Origin: Klebsormidium nitens
Lineage: Eukaryota; Streptophyta; Klebsormidiophyceae; Klebsormidiales; Klebsormidiaceae
Reading direction: 5' to 3'
Assembly: GCA_000708835.1 (NCBI GenBank)
Contig: DF237386.1
Location: 1 to 64,000, forward strand
DNA length: 64,000 nt
Of this stretch, positions 13,323-24,400 are shown one piece after another; the first letter of the stretch is position 1; every line of letters starts with the position of its first letter. The translations under genes and the position numbers were made by a program. Under the pieces are notes generated by a model. The model was not told the DNA's origin. It saw nothing but the letters and a program-made list of their open reading frames with translations, and ran no database searches.

Positions 13323-16262
13323 ATGTTCACGGCAAGGAGGAAGATCCAGAAGGAGAAGGGCCAGGAGCCCGATGAGTTTGAGGAGTCGGTGGCCCAGGTA
13401 AGCCGCTGGATGCAACACATGTGTTCCTTGTCAGGACGCTTGGTTTTTGCTGTTGTAGGATACTTATGGTTGTAAGGGTTGACGGAGAAGAGCAGTGGGC
13501 AAACAGGCACGTGCAAGAGCGACCTTTTGCGGAATGCACCGACAGAGTTTGCATTGAAGGTTTGTCCTTCAAAGAATTTGTTTTGGTGAATGCATGGTCT
13601 GTGTCGGGAAGCAAATGATCACCTGTTTAGATGCGGAACGAGTATTTGTAGTGGTGTTGGTTATTACCACCAGCCAGCCCTTGTGTTGTATGTATGCTGG
13701 AGGACAAAATGTTTTGCTTTTGTGTGACGTTTCATAGGAGTCGATCGTTGTTGGGGTGGCGCAAGTGTTGTATCCTCGGAAATGATGAGAAACTGTCGCT
13801 CTCTACCAAGGGCTTGCTTACGCAAGTCGCTGCGGATTTCGACAATTTGCACGTCAGTCTGATCCATTGGAGCAACCATATTTTGAATGACGTTTCATAG
13901 GAGTTGAGTGTTGTTGGGGTGGCGCAAGTGTTGTATCCACGGAATGATGAGAACTGTCGCTCTCTACCAAGGGCTTGCTCACGCAAGTCGCTGCGGATCT
14001 CGACAATTTGCACGTCAGTCTGATCCATTGGAGCAACCATATTCTGAGTTTGTATTCTGAACCAGAAGTTGACTTTTCAACCTTCTCTTTATTTCGGAAC
14101 GGCTTTTCTCAAGTTGCAAGAGTTGAAGGGGGTTTTTTGGTTTCCCTTGCACAGGACCTTGTTTTTCCTGTCAAGTTGGTTGTCAGGTACGGGTGCTATG
14201 CCAGTTAAGGGATTTGGGATTAAACCGTTCCATTCTTCTTGGTGTGCCCCTACCCTCGACCACATGCTAAGCACATTCGAACGGTGTGAAGTGGTTCTTA
14301 GCCCGCCTCACTGCCTTTGCAAGTGTGCGAGATTCCAACAAGCTAAGCTTCATAAATTACATTAGAGATCGTGGATTTGGTTGCAAGCCGCAGCTTGCAA
14401 TTGCACTTGAGCCTGGTTGCACGACTGTTGCGATGTGCCTGATTAACATTCAAGAAAAGCAGGTGAAGAAAGTGTGGGGCTTAAAATTCACGGCCTACAC
14501 TGTTGGAGCAAATCATAAGGGTCAGGAAGAGAGAGGTTATTGAGTCTCCAAAGGGCATCACAGGAGTGGTTTGAAAGCTTTGTAAACCTCCACACGTATT
14601 TCATATGTACCTGCACTGGAAATGCTGCAAAACCGACTTCAAGCCGCCTCAATGGGTTGTTAGAGTCCACGAAGGACTCCTTTCTGTCCCGACAACCTTT
14701 TCCTCGTTGTGAAGCAGAGTTTTCATTCCTCTTAGGCCCTGTTCGATTTGGAGGCGATCAATGATGAGCTCAACATTAGCCTGGATGATCAAATTGCTGG
14801 CACTTTTGAACATTCTGACAGCCGGTTTTCCCGTACACTTTTGCTTTCCCTGGCTTGGTGTGAAGGGCAGTGTCAATATTTCCAGGCCCTGTTCGACCTG
14901 GAGGCGACCAACCAGGAGCATAAGGCCGACCTAAAAGACCAGGCGGAATTGCTGACACTTGGTTCCACACAGCTTTCCATGCAATTTGATAGGTACCCTG
15001 TTCTGAAGCATAGTGTCAATATTTCCAGGCCCTGTTCGACCTGGAGGCGACCAACCAGGAGCTGAAGGCCGACCTGAAGGACCTGTACATCAACACCGCG
15101 CGCGAGATCGACATCACGAGCCAGCGCAAGGCCATCATCATCCACGTGCCCTACCGCCTCCTCAAGGCCTACCACAAGATCCACGCCAGGCTCGTACGGG
15201 AGCTGGAGAAGAAGTTCAGCGGCAAGGTGAGGGGTTCGGGTCCATGCTTTTTTAAGGCTTTGATTTTGTGGATACAGCTCTTTATGTCAATCGCCTTGCT
15301 GATTATAATACTCGTTCCTCAAGATCCAGGCCAGGGCTGTGGGGGAGCTTGATAAGAATTTAGTGGCAAGGTGAAGGGTTCGAGTTACATGAAATTCAAG
15401 GGGTCCGGCGCCCTCGGGCTCCAGAAATATAGAGCTTAGGAGCCCAATGGGCTTCCCGTTTCTAGGAGGCGCATGGCAAGAGGCACGTTAGGTTTGTGCG
15501 GGAGCTTGAGAGAAAGTTTTAGCAGAACGGATGTTCTTATCTGCATTACCAACGTGGAGTGATGTTCTTCTCGAGTCCCTGGTGTCTGAACAGTCATCGG
15601 CGTAGCCTGGATAACAGGTCGATAGGAACTCTCCTTATACGCTACGAGCGGCCGTGGCTGTGCTGCGGAGCTAGAAGCCGTCTTCACGACTCTGTCTGCA
15701 GGATGTTGTGTTGGTGGGCACCCGGCGAATCATGAAACCCCCGAAGAAGGGCTCCTCCGCGACGCGCCCCCGCAGCCGCACCCTGACGTCCGTCCACGAA
15801 CAGATCCTGGAGGACCTGGTCTACCCCACCGAGATCGTCGGCAAGCGGATCCGATACCGCCTAGACGGCACCCGCCTCCTCAAGGTACTACATTTGAGGT
15901 CCTAGAGCTGAAGGGCTAGGTCTTTTTTGTTCTCGGGTCTTGGAACTGTGAATGTCTTAGATTGTTTGCTACTTTAAAAGGCCTTGTTGTGCGTTCCGTT
16001 TGCATTTAGTATGCCCAAAGAGTAGGTCGGTGGTTCTGTCTACTCGCTAAATTTGAAGTTTCCCGCCCATGCATCCGATCAGCAACTTCTGTAGAGCTTG
16101 TTGCTGAATCACGCTCTTCGATTGCAGGTCTACTTGGACCCCAAGGAGCGGAACACGACGGAGTACAAACTAGAGACTTTCGGGGGGGTGTACAAGAAGC
16201 TTACTGGAAAGGAGGTTACCTTTGAGTACCCCCCTGAGCAGCAGCAATCCACTGTTGCCTAG
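13323..16262 (+). CDS. RPS7: 40S ribosomal protein eS7 (RPS7)
   Basis: Component of the small ribosomal subunit, cytoplasmic, 196 aa, the normal eukaryotic length. Coding exons: 13323-13397, 15029-15226, 15702-15884 and 16128-16262, all phase 0 with GT-AG borders. The protein starts [13 protein letters not shown] and carries the family stretches [35 protein letters not shown] and [18 protein letters not shown], followed by [17 protein letters not shown] near the C-terminus. The start is the first ATG after a good acceptor, and homologues begin at the same point. A non-coding leader exon upstream is likely. Introns 1 and 2 contain duplicated segments: a 163-bp intronic tandem repeat, and decayed copies of both edges of exon 2. 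Confidence 0.96.
13725..14050 (+). repeat. 163-bp tandem direct repeat in eS7 intron 1
   Basis: Two adjacent copies beginning tgacgtttcatagga at 13725 and 13888, nearly identical with a few substitutions and small indels. It lies wholly inside the intron and is younger-looking than the exon-edge copies nearby, but has the same period. Confidence 0.93.
14700..15028 (+). repeat. Two decayed upstream copies of eS7 exon 2 5' edge
   Basis: The intron tail, acceptor and first ~60 bases of exon 2 occur at 14735 and 14885 before the real junction at 15029, with spacings of 150 and 143 bases. The nearer copy keeps agtgtcaatatttccag and most of the [10 protein letters not shown] coding sequence, then diverges. 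The farther copy has lost its consensus polypyrimidine tract and carries several substitutions. Confidence 0.92.
15321..15531 (+). repeat. Two decayed downstream copies of eS7 exon 2 3' edge
   Basis: The last ~50 bases of exon 2 with its GTGAGG donor recur at 15321-15380 (donor preserved at 15371, offset 144) and more weakly at 15479-15531, where the donor is destroyed. Exon 2 is thus flanked by its own edge copies on both sides. Confidence 0.85.
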
Positions 16263-18424
16263 GTCGTTGCGCATCTTTGCTGGAACAGTTTTCGACCTGG
16301 ATTCTTGCCGGGTGTTTGAGTCATGTGGATTTAAAGCCGGTGCTCTTCTTCGATGTCATTGCATCTGCGGTTGGATGTTGGGCGCGGCAAGTAGACCGGA
16401 TGAGGCCGGGCTCTGGGGCGGAATTAAGCTACTTCTTCCTATGCCAATGCTTTCTACATGTGTGCGTCTAGTGATGGCATGCATGAAAGGTGAGTTCGAT
16501 CACCTGCAGATTGCAACATCGTGCAAGTTATGGTTTATAAGCCGATGCAAATATACCGTCAAGTACACTCTGTTCTATAAAGGCTTGAATCCCAAGAGTG
16601 TACTTTTCCATTCATTGGGTCACTGCCGGAGTACGTTTGTAGAGCAAAAGGGCCGGCCTCTTCTCGACCAACATGGACCCATGAGACATCATGTCAAAAA
16701 CCCCTGGCGACAGTATTCATGCATAGAAGCTGATAGCAATGTTCGTGGCGAAACTAGTTCTTTTCGCCAATTTGATTTTCGCCAGATTTTCGCCATTTAG
16801 TGTCTGGGAAGGGAATTTCGCCGGCCTGGCGAAAATCATCAGGCCGTCAGCCAGTTCTTACATGCTCGGGTGCTCCCACCCGCTTTGACGAATCTGAACC
16901 CTGCTCAGAACCCCGTACTTTACCTTTGCCTGCACATTGTCAATTGACTCTCCGCGGAGACAACGAAAAAACTTGGTCGGTACAAGAATTTCTGGTGCCG
17001 GGACACTCTACCGGCCACAAGTGCCGCTGGGATTTTCGCCATTAGTGTCATTTTCGCCAATTAGTGTCTGGGAGCTCCTATTTAGTGTAATCCAAGATTT
17101 ATTTTCGCCACGATCACTGGCTGATAGCTCCAAGAGCCAGTCAGCCAGGGTCTCAGAGGTCACTGACCTCGCAAAGCGTGGGGCGGCCGCCGTCCCCCAC
17201 GGTCCGACAGGCAGGGCGGCCCGCTCACACTAGCACCGAAACTGCGCGGCCGGCCGGCTCCATGACCTTGTGGCTATCGGCACTCTTCATCTCATCGGAC
17301 GGTACTTACTCACCAAAACAATGTGCGCGCGCGTTACAAAATTGTTTGGTACGAGCAGCGAGATATTGCCTGCTGACCATGTCGAATCCTGCACCGAACT
17401 ATATTAGGGCCACGGCCAACAGTACTTTGGACGGCTGGTTACAGCCTGACAGTCTGACAAGTTTCCAAAAGGTACATGCATTGCTCGGAAATTGCTGGAA
17501 CTTGCAAGTAGTCCTATTTTCAATGTCAGGTTGAGATAGAGCCTACCTAGTTCCAGTGAATGACATGTCCTCGAAAGCCCGGCCTCTCAAGAGTCAAAAT
17601 TTACAACAGTGGGTCAGCAGTACTGTCGGACTGGTACGTCAGCAGCGGACTCGGTTCGGGCCGGCTGCGCTTCAGTGTCTGCTTCTGACACGTGCTGTCA
17701 ACATGAAAGACGCTCTCATCAAGGTCACCATTGCGGCAGGCTCTGAAAAGTCAGTCCAGCTTAGTAGATTAGAAACGGGGCGAAGCACAATAAAACTCGT
17801 TAATCGCCAGCTCTAAAAGAGCTCTCCTACTTTCAAGCTGCGATTGCATGAGGTGCACTCTTTCTCCGTTTGCCTGCCTACAGCCGCAGGCAAGGAACCG
17901 GAAAAGGAGCTCGATTCTGGAGCTGCTCAGATTCTCTCGGAATCCAGCTTGATCACGACGGATCAAAAACTTGGAACAGGGTAAACTGCTCAAGAGAAAG
18001 CGGGAGATTGTCCTGAGATTGTAGCTCAACAAGAAAGGGCTAAAAGTAAACATGCTACAACGTTGATGGCCCCTCGCAGAATGAGAAGTCTCACATGGTC
18101 TACTGATTAAGGGGCGGGCATGCTTCTGGCAAAAGGTGGCTGTGACAAGTTGAGCCGCCAGGATTGTGCACATTGGTCCATGTACTGCTTCAGGCCATCA
18201 GCTTATCAAACGGTTCGCAGTTAAAGCATTGACTTGCAGGACGAATTGTTTTGCCTACGGGACATCGGTTTGCTACAATTGAGTGGGGATGGTGCAACAG
18301 TAGCTCAAAGTGCGACTTTCACGAGAGAAATCTCGCTTGTGAGAGACTTGATTCGGAAACAAGTAGGGGGGTGCATCCTGAGCTTGATGTTCACCCCCCT
18401 GAACAGGAATGCTAGGGTCTCTTG
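16263..18424. other. Intergenic between eS7 and K+ channel
   Basis: Contains the eS7 3' UTR, the TTTTCGCCA repeat block (16744-17120), and the channel promoter and 5' UTR. The longest open frame (16222-16800, +) overlaps the eS7 end out of frame and lacks coding bias. No further gene seen. Confidence 0.6.
16744..17120. repeat. TTTTCGCCA / TTAGTGTCTGGG repeat block
   Basis: ttttcgcca occurs at about 16761, 16776, 16787, 17033, 17050 and 17102, with inverted copies (ggcgaaa) at 16748 and 16838. In two places it is followed by tttagtgtctggga or attagtgtctggga. Clustered direct and inverted short motifs are typical of transposon ends or a small non-autonomous element. No transposase frame is present. 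Confidence 0.6.
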
Positions 18425-21400
18425 ATGGAAGAACCCCTGCCCGGGGCTTTCCACCGGGACATTGCTGACGGGGACCAAAGACTTCTGGATGAGCTGGAGA
18501 GCCTGCGGAAAGAGAACCTGCTGTATGCAGAAAAGCTCAGCAAGTGAGTGATACCTCCTCAAGTTCACATGGCAGATGAGTATCCAGTGGTGACCCGCTG
18601 TCTCCTATACCTGCATGGCTCTCTTCATGCATTCAGCACCACCTGAGTACCTTTAGTGTCCATCCTTTCGTCCATTGTACAGCAATTTACCATGCCTGAC
18701 TGGCCACTTTGACAGCTCGGAAAGCGAGTCAAAACTCCGCGCTTGTGGATTTGACTTTTGGGTATAGCAGATGATGAAGAAGCAGGAGTGGGAAGGAGAT
18801 AGCTTGGGCATGCTTTGGCATAGGCGGCTCCACTTCTGCACGAAGGCCTGCCTAGCTTCCTCCAGCATGTCGACTGCACATGACCAGCAGTTTGCACCAA
18901 CAACTCTTCGATCCTCTGAAAGCAAACAGCCTTCACAAGTATCTAGCCTGCTCTTGCACATTGTTCAACAATACAACGTTTCAACTAAGAAAGAAGAGGG
19001 GGAGATAGGTAAAATGTCATATGAATTAGAGGCATTAAAGCCTGGCCGACTGAATCAGAGTCATTACCACCTTTTAGCAGCTGCTGGATACCACTGATCT
19101 GAAGCAGTCGACATAGCTGCAAGCACGTGTATTGTCTCTGGTTTATGGTTGTTGAGTCAGCTGCATTATGCACCTCCCATCCCAATCCTTTCGTTCAAGA
19201 TATCTGATCACTGTGCCCATTTTACCACTTATAAAGTCCGCGCTACACCTACAGCTTCCTATAGCAGCAAATAGCCAGCAGAAAGCAAGCCCTTGTCAAT
19301 CTGCAACCTGGCGGCAGAGTGTTACGAAGCTGTTCCTAGCAAAGTGAAAGATCCCCAATGTTCCACACCTTTCAGACCCTTGACATGTTCACACCAACTT
19401 TGCAGGGTCAACTCTGAGAACGTAGCGCTCTGGGACCAGGTCGCCACCCTCAAGCGCATCCTGCTAGAGAACCGCATTCCCTTTGCCCCTCGCACCGCAA
19501 ACGGTGCTTCCAAAGCCTTCCAAATCCCCTCCCGCCGCAACAGCAACGATGGAGGCAGAATCTCCGATACTACTGCATCTCGACGGGAGAGCCTGTCGTC
19601 GCGCGAGAGCCGGTTGTCGGTCAGCAGCGGGGGGACGGAACGGGCAGAGGAGTTGTCCCCCCAGAGCGGCGGCGCCAAGGATCCGGGGCAGTTCCCCCCG
19701 ATCAGAAAAGCGCCAAATAAGGAGCTCACTTTTTCAATGGGGGACCTGTCACCGATTGGGGAGCTGACTCCGTCGGGAACCCCGCTGCCGGGGGGGGTAC
19801 CAAAAGAGTCTCCTCCTGCGGGGGTCACCAAAAGCAGGCTGCCGAGGCCCCAGGAGGGGGGGCATTCATCTGCTGCCAGCACGCCTAACGGACACCCCCC
19901 ACAAGACTCACCGGGGAGCTCTTCCGATGCAGCGGGGAAGGGGCGGACGTCTTCTTGGAAAGGATTCCAGGTCAGAGGCAGCGCAAAGATTCATCCTTTG
20001 GGGGGGGATGAGGAGGTGGCTGCGTCAACAAGGGAGGGCCGGGGGGTAGAGCAGCATGTTTCTCACACTTCGGGGGGATCGAGATTGCTGGGTTTGCGGA
20101 GGGGAACGAAGTCGAAGCTCAACTTCAAGGAGCTTTGGCGAAGGGCGGCGCACACGGTGGTCAGGAACAAGCAGATGGGAAAGACCGCAGTGAAGTGGAC
20201 GGTGAGGATTCCTTTGCTTCGGCCTCTTTCCCAGCTTCTAGGTCGTTGGCAGAATCGTGGACAAGTGGTCTGCCTCTTTAACGGGCAGCCAAACGGGTCT
20301 CCAATCGATGCAACAGCTCCATGCAACTCAGCCAACGTGGCTTGCAAACCGCGAGGCTCTACTCCCGTCTCGAGTTGTTTTGATCGATGCCCCAAGGAGG
20401 CCCAGTCTTTGCAGCTCAGCCAATTCCGACGCTGTGGCGTCCGACTCCCCGTAGCCATCTTTGCTAGCTTCTTCTCCCACCCTCCCTTAGACAGCAATTT
20501 TCCTAACCAGACAAGATTTGTCGGGACACCCAGGCTTCTACCCGTAGGTTGCTAGAAAACTTCCTTATCTTGCTGGCCACCACGATTTATTTCGGTAGGA
20601 TCTTCTCCGCATGATGGCGGCTATAGAACATTCTTAGAGGTGAGTAGTTTGAATGCTTTTGACGAGAAGGAATGGTGATCGATTGGTCGCCTATACGGGG
20701 CTTCCGGGCAGGGTCCAACATCAGATGCGAACGTCCTTCCCCAGACACGAAGTGAGCCACTTGTAGATCCACCGAACGTGCTACGGTTCCGTTCTTCACT
20801 TTCCTTTCCGCTCTGTCATTCCGCTGCAGATCGTCATCGACCAGGTCAAGGCACAGCAGAACACTTACTTGGCGTCCCTCCTGCGACCAGTTTCGGCGGA
20901 CGGGCGGTTTCGAAAGTCCTGGGACCTCTTGCTGACGGTGGGTCTCTTCAGAAACGTCGGTTATTCTACTTCTTCCAATTTGAGCTTACCAGTTGAGTCC
21001 ATTCAGTCGAGGGCTACAACTCGGTCTACTTGAGCATTGCGACGGTTTCATCCGATCGTGCGCTACGCACACAGCTGTCGTTTTCAACACTTTAAAAGAC
21101 CGCCTTGTGAACGTCACAACAAACTGTCGGTCCCTCATGAGTTTCATAGCCCTATACCCCGGAGATGAGCGCTGAATCTGTGTGGTTATTTCCAGCACCG
21201 TCAGTATGGTGTTGTCGAGCAATGGTTAAGTATATTTTCTCGAGCACTGATTTGATGCTTTTCTTGAGCCCGCAGATTTTCTCTGGTCTACATCGTGATT
21301 GTCGTGCACTACACGGTCGCGTTAACATTTTAAAACACAAATTTTTGAACGAACCAACGAAGAAACGACTGTAAGTATCCTCGGTTTCTCAAACCTCGGG

Positions 21401-24400
21401 GGTGCTAGGTTGTGTTTTCCTCGAGTCCCGCAGGTTTGTCTAGTGTACATTGTTATCGTCGTGTTCTACACGGTCGCCTTCAACAACTCACTAGACAAGG
21501 TCGCGACCTAACAAAGATAGTCACTTTAAGAACCTCAAACTACGGAGGTGCTAAGAGTTCCGAGCTTCTCGATTCTCGCGAATTTGTCTAGTCTACATCG
21601 TGATCGTCGTTCCCTACACGGTCGCCTTCAACACTCAACAAAGAAAGTTATAAACATATCAATTAACAAAGAATCGAGTCCAGATCTCCTCACTTCCAGA
21701 ATGTTGAACCTCAGAGGTGCTCAGATTGTACCTCAGAGGTACTAAGAAATGATTGTTTTCGGGTCTCGCAGGTTGGTCTCGTCTACATTGTGATCGTGGT
21801 CCCCTACACGGTTGCCTTCAACATCTCAAAAAGCAAAGCGACGAACATGTCAATGAAAAACGAATCGCACATCTCCTGTTTTAGAACCTCAGACTCCCGA
21901 TCGGATTCTAAAAATGTGACCTTCGCGAGTCTCGCAGGTTTGTCTAGTCTACATCGTGATCGTGGTCCCGTACACGGTCGCGTTCAACATCTCAAGCGAT
22001 CACAGAGACCAGCCCGGGCTGTACGCGATCAACTGGATACTCGACGTCGTCTTTTTCCTAGACATACTAGTCAACTTCCGGTCGACCTATACAACCGGTC
22101 GAGGGAAGGAGGTGCGCGACCAGAAGAAGATCGCGGTGCACTACCTCAAGACGTGGTTCGTGCTGGACGCGATCTCGGTGAGTGAATCTGCCTTCGTTTC
22201 CGTTCTTTGATCCGTTTCCGTTTCCGTTTCCGTTTCCGTTTCCATTTCGTTGTTGTTTCTGATTGTTGTTTCCGTTATGTTTCCGGCCCGTCGGGGTTTC
22301 TCTTCCCATCTGGTCTTTCTGGCTCCCCAATCTGTCCATCTGTCCTATTCCATGTTGTCAGAAGGGCGTTCTACAATCGTCTGCTTCCATTTCCTGATGC
22401 CGCCTTGCGAGACACCTTTTCTGGATTGTTGCGGCATCGTAACGAACTCGTCATTCCCATAAGCGACCCAATGAGCCCGCCTGTCAGAATGGTTGATGCT
22501 CCTGTCGTTTCTGAGAACTGGTGAGCAGACAGAGAAGCAGTGCGGTAGTTGGCTTTGCGCGGAACTGAATGGCCATACGCAAAGCTGTCAACTCAGTGAA
22601 GATCCACTCCAACTCGCCATTGGAACGACGAGCCACAGCAAGGCGTGAACCGAACAGCCGCATCTTATAGGGTAACTTGCTTCGCTCCAAATTTGTGCCA
22701 CTCATGTCCTGAAAACGGCAGTCGAAAGCGGGCCGCGGACTCATATTGTGACCTAAGTGCGGGCTTTCGTTCGCAGGTGATGCCGCTCGCTTTCATGGTG
22801 CCGAGCAACAGCGCAAACCACAACCTGCAACGGCTGCCGCTGCTGCTCAAGATATTCCGCCTGAACAAGCTCGTCAAACTGGTGAGCTTCTCACCCAATC
22901 TGCAACTAGAATGTCCTCCCCCGTGAAACTTTTCCGTTAAAGGGTTTGGGATAGCGTCAGTTGTTTCGTTTCGAAGCGCGGGGAATTTGCTGCGTTCAAT
23001 AGGGGGGTTAGTTGGCTAATTCGACGTCGGTCAACCCGGTCCACCCGGTAAAGGTTTCGGCGAAGAGGATCAAAAGGAAAAAAGCCTTACCGTTTTGAAA
23101 AATGTAACGTCAACAAAGGAGGCAAAACCAATCTTCTCCTCCTTCGCCTCTGCGTCACACTGATTCACCCAGCTTGATTTTCCGTCTTGCCACAGTGCAA
23201 TCATCCTGTTTCATACCGACGGAACGGGATGATCAAGCTTGTGTAATCTGGATCTCTTGTAGGGTTTAGTCTCCGTTAAATCGAGGGCGACGCAATGCAG
23301 ACTCTTTCGATGCAAAAGTGCAATAAATGTAGACCAGCTACCGCTTGACAACGTGAGCTGTCGTCCCCTGTGGGTGTTGATGTGAAAAAAAGCACTTCTG
23401 CTCCCAGTTGCGGGTGCTGCGGCTGAGTTAGACGTTCGAGGCGCTGGAGAACCACGTGCCCGCCGGGCTGCTTACTCTGCCATCCCGCACTGCAAAAGCC
23501 GCTTTGAATTCTCTTTCGCGTAACTTATCAACGTCGAACCTCCCAGTTGCGGGTGCGGCGCCTGAGTTCGACGTTCGAGGCGCTGGAACCACGTGCCGCA
23601 CGGGCTGCTTACTCTGATCATCCCGCACTGCAAAAGCCGCTTTGAATTCCCTTTCGCGTAACTTATTAACGTCGAATCTGCTCCCAGTTGCGGGTGCTGC
23701 GGCTGAGTTCGACGTTCGAGGCGCTGGAGAACCACGTGCCACACGGGCTGCTGACGATCATCAAGTTCTTCATGCTAATGGTTGTTATCGGCCACGTCAC
23801 CGCGTGCCTCTTCTACTTCATGGCTGTCGTCGACAATCTGAACCCCAGGTCCTGGCCTGCTGAGGTAAGGATTCTTTCTTCTTGATTATTGTCTAGATTC
23901 GAGTTACTAAGTCCTCTGGGGCGCTTGAACTGCGTTGAAGCTCAGGAGGGAACGAGACTTCGCGCTGTTTCTGCTTCAAGGCTGTCGGCAATAACCTGAT
24001 TCCAAGTCATGGCCGGCTCAGGTGGGCCAACTTTATCACTACAATCTCCTAGCTTGCAAATTTTTGGGGCGATCGCTCTGCGTCTTGCACCTGTAATATG
24101 AGCTCAGGAGGGAGCCTGCCGGCAGCCTTCTTTATAGCTTATAGGCTTTGGTGAACGGGAACCTCAAGAGCTGAGGGACTACTTGACGTGTGAAATTCGT
24201 CCAGCGGTGAAGGTAACTTTGGGTTTTGAGATACTTTGGGAGAGGTACAAACAAGAACGTGAAAAGAGGATGCATTTTTGTTCGTGCCTCTTCCAAGAAC
24301 GTGAAATGAGGGGGGCATCCGTATTGACTTCCGAAAGCAAAGACGGATTCGGTAAGGTTGACCGCGCTCAGAGGAGGCCACAACGTGATATTTGAGAATT

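Noticed and set aside
16222-16800. 192-codon plus-strand open frame
   Set aside because: Overlaps the end of eS7 in another frame, has no coding bias or recognisable domain, and covers 3' UTR and spacer.
19322-19882. 186-codon minus-strand open frame opposite channel exon 2
   Set aside because: Antisense shadow of the Ser/Pro-rich coding exon.
23401-23687. Possibility that the exon 6 copies are mutually exclusive alternative exons
   Set aside because: Copies carry only the first ~95 bases, lack donors, and contain a stop or deletion, so they cannot replace exon 6.
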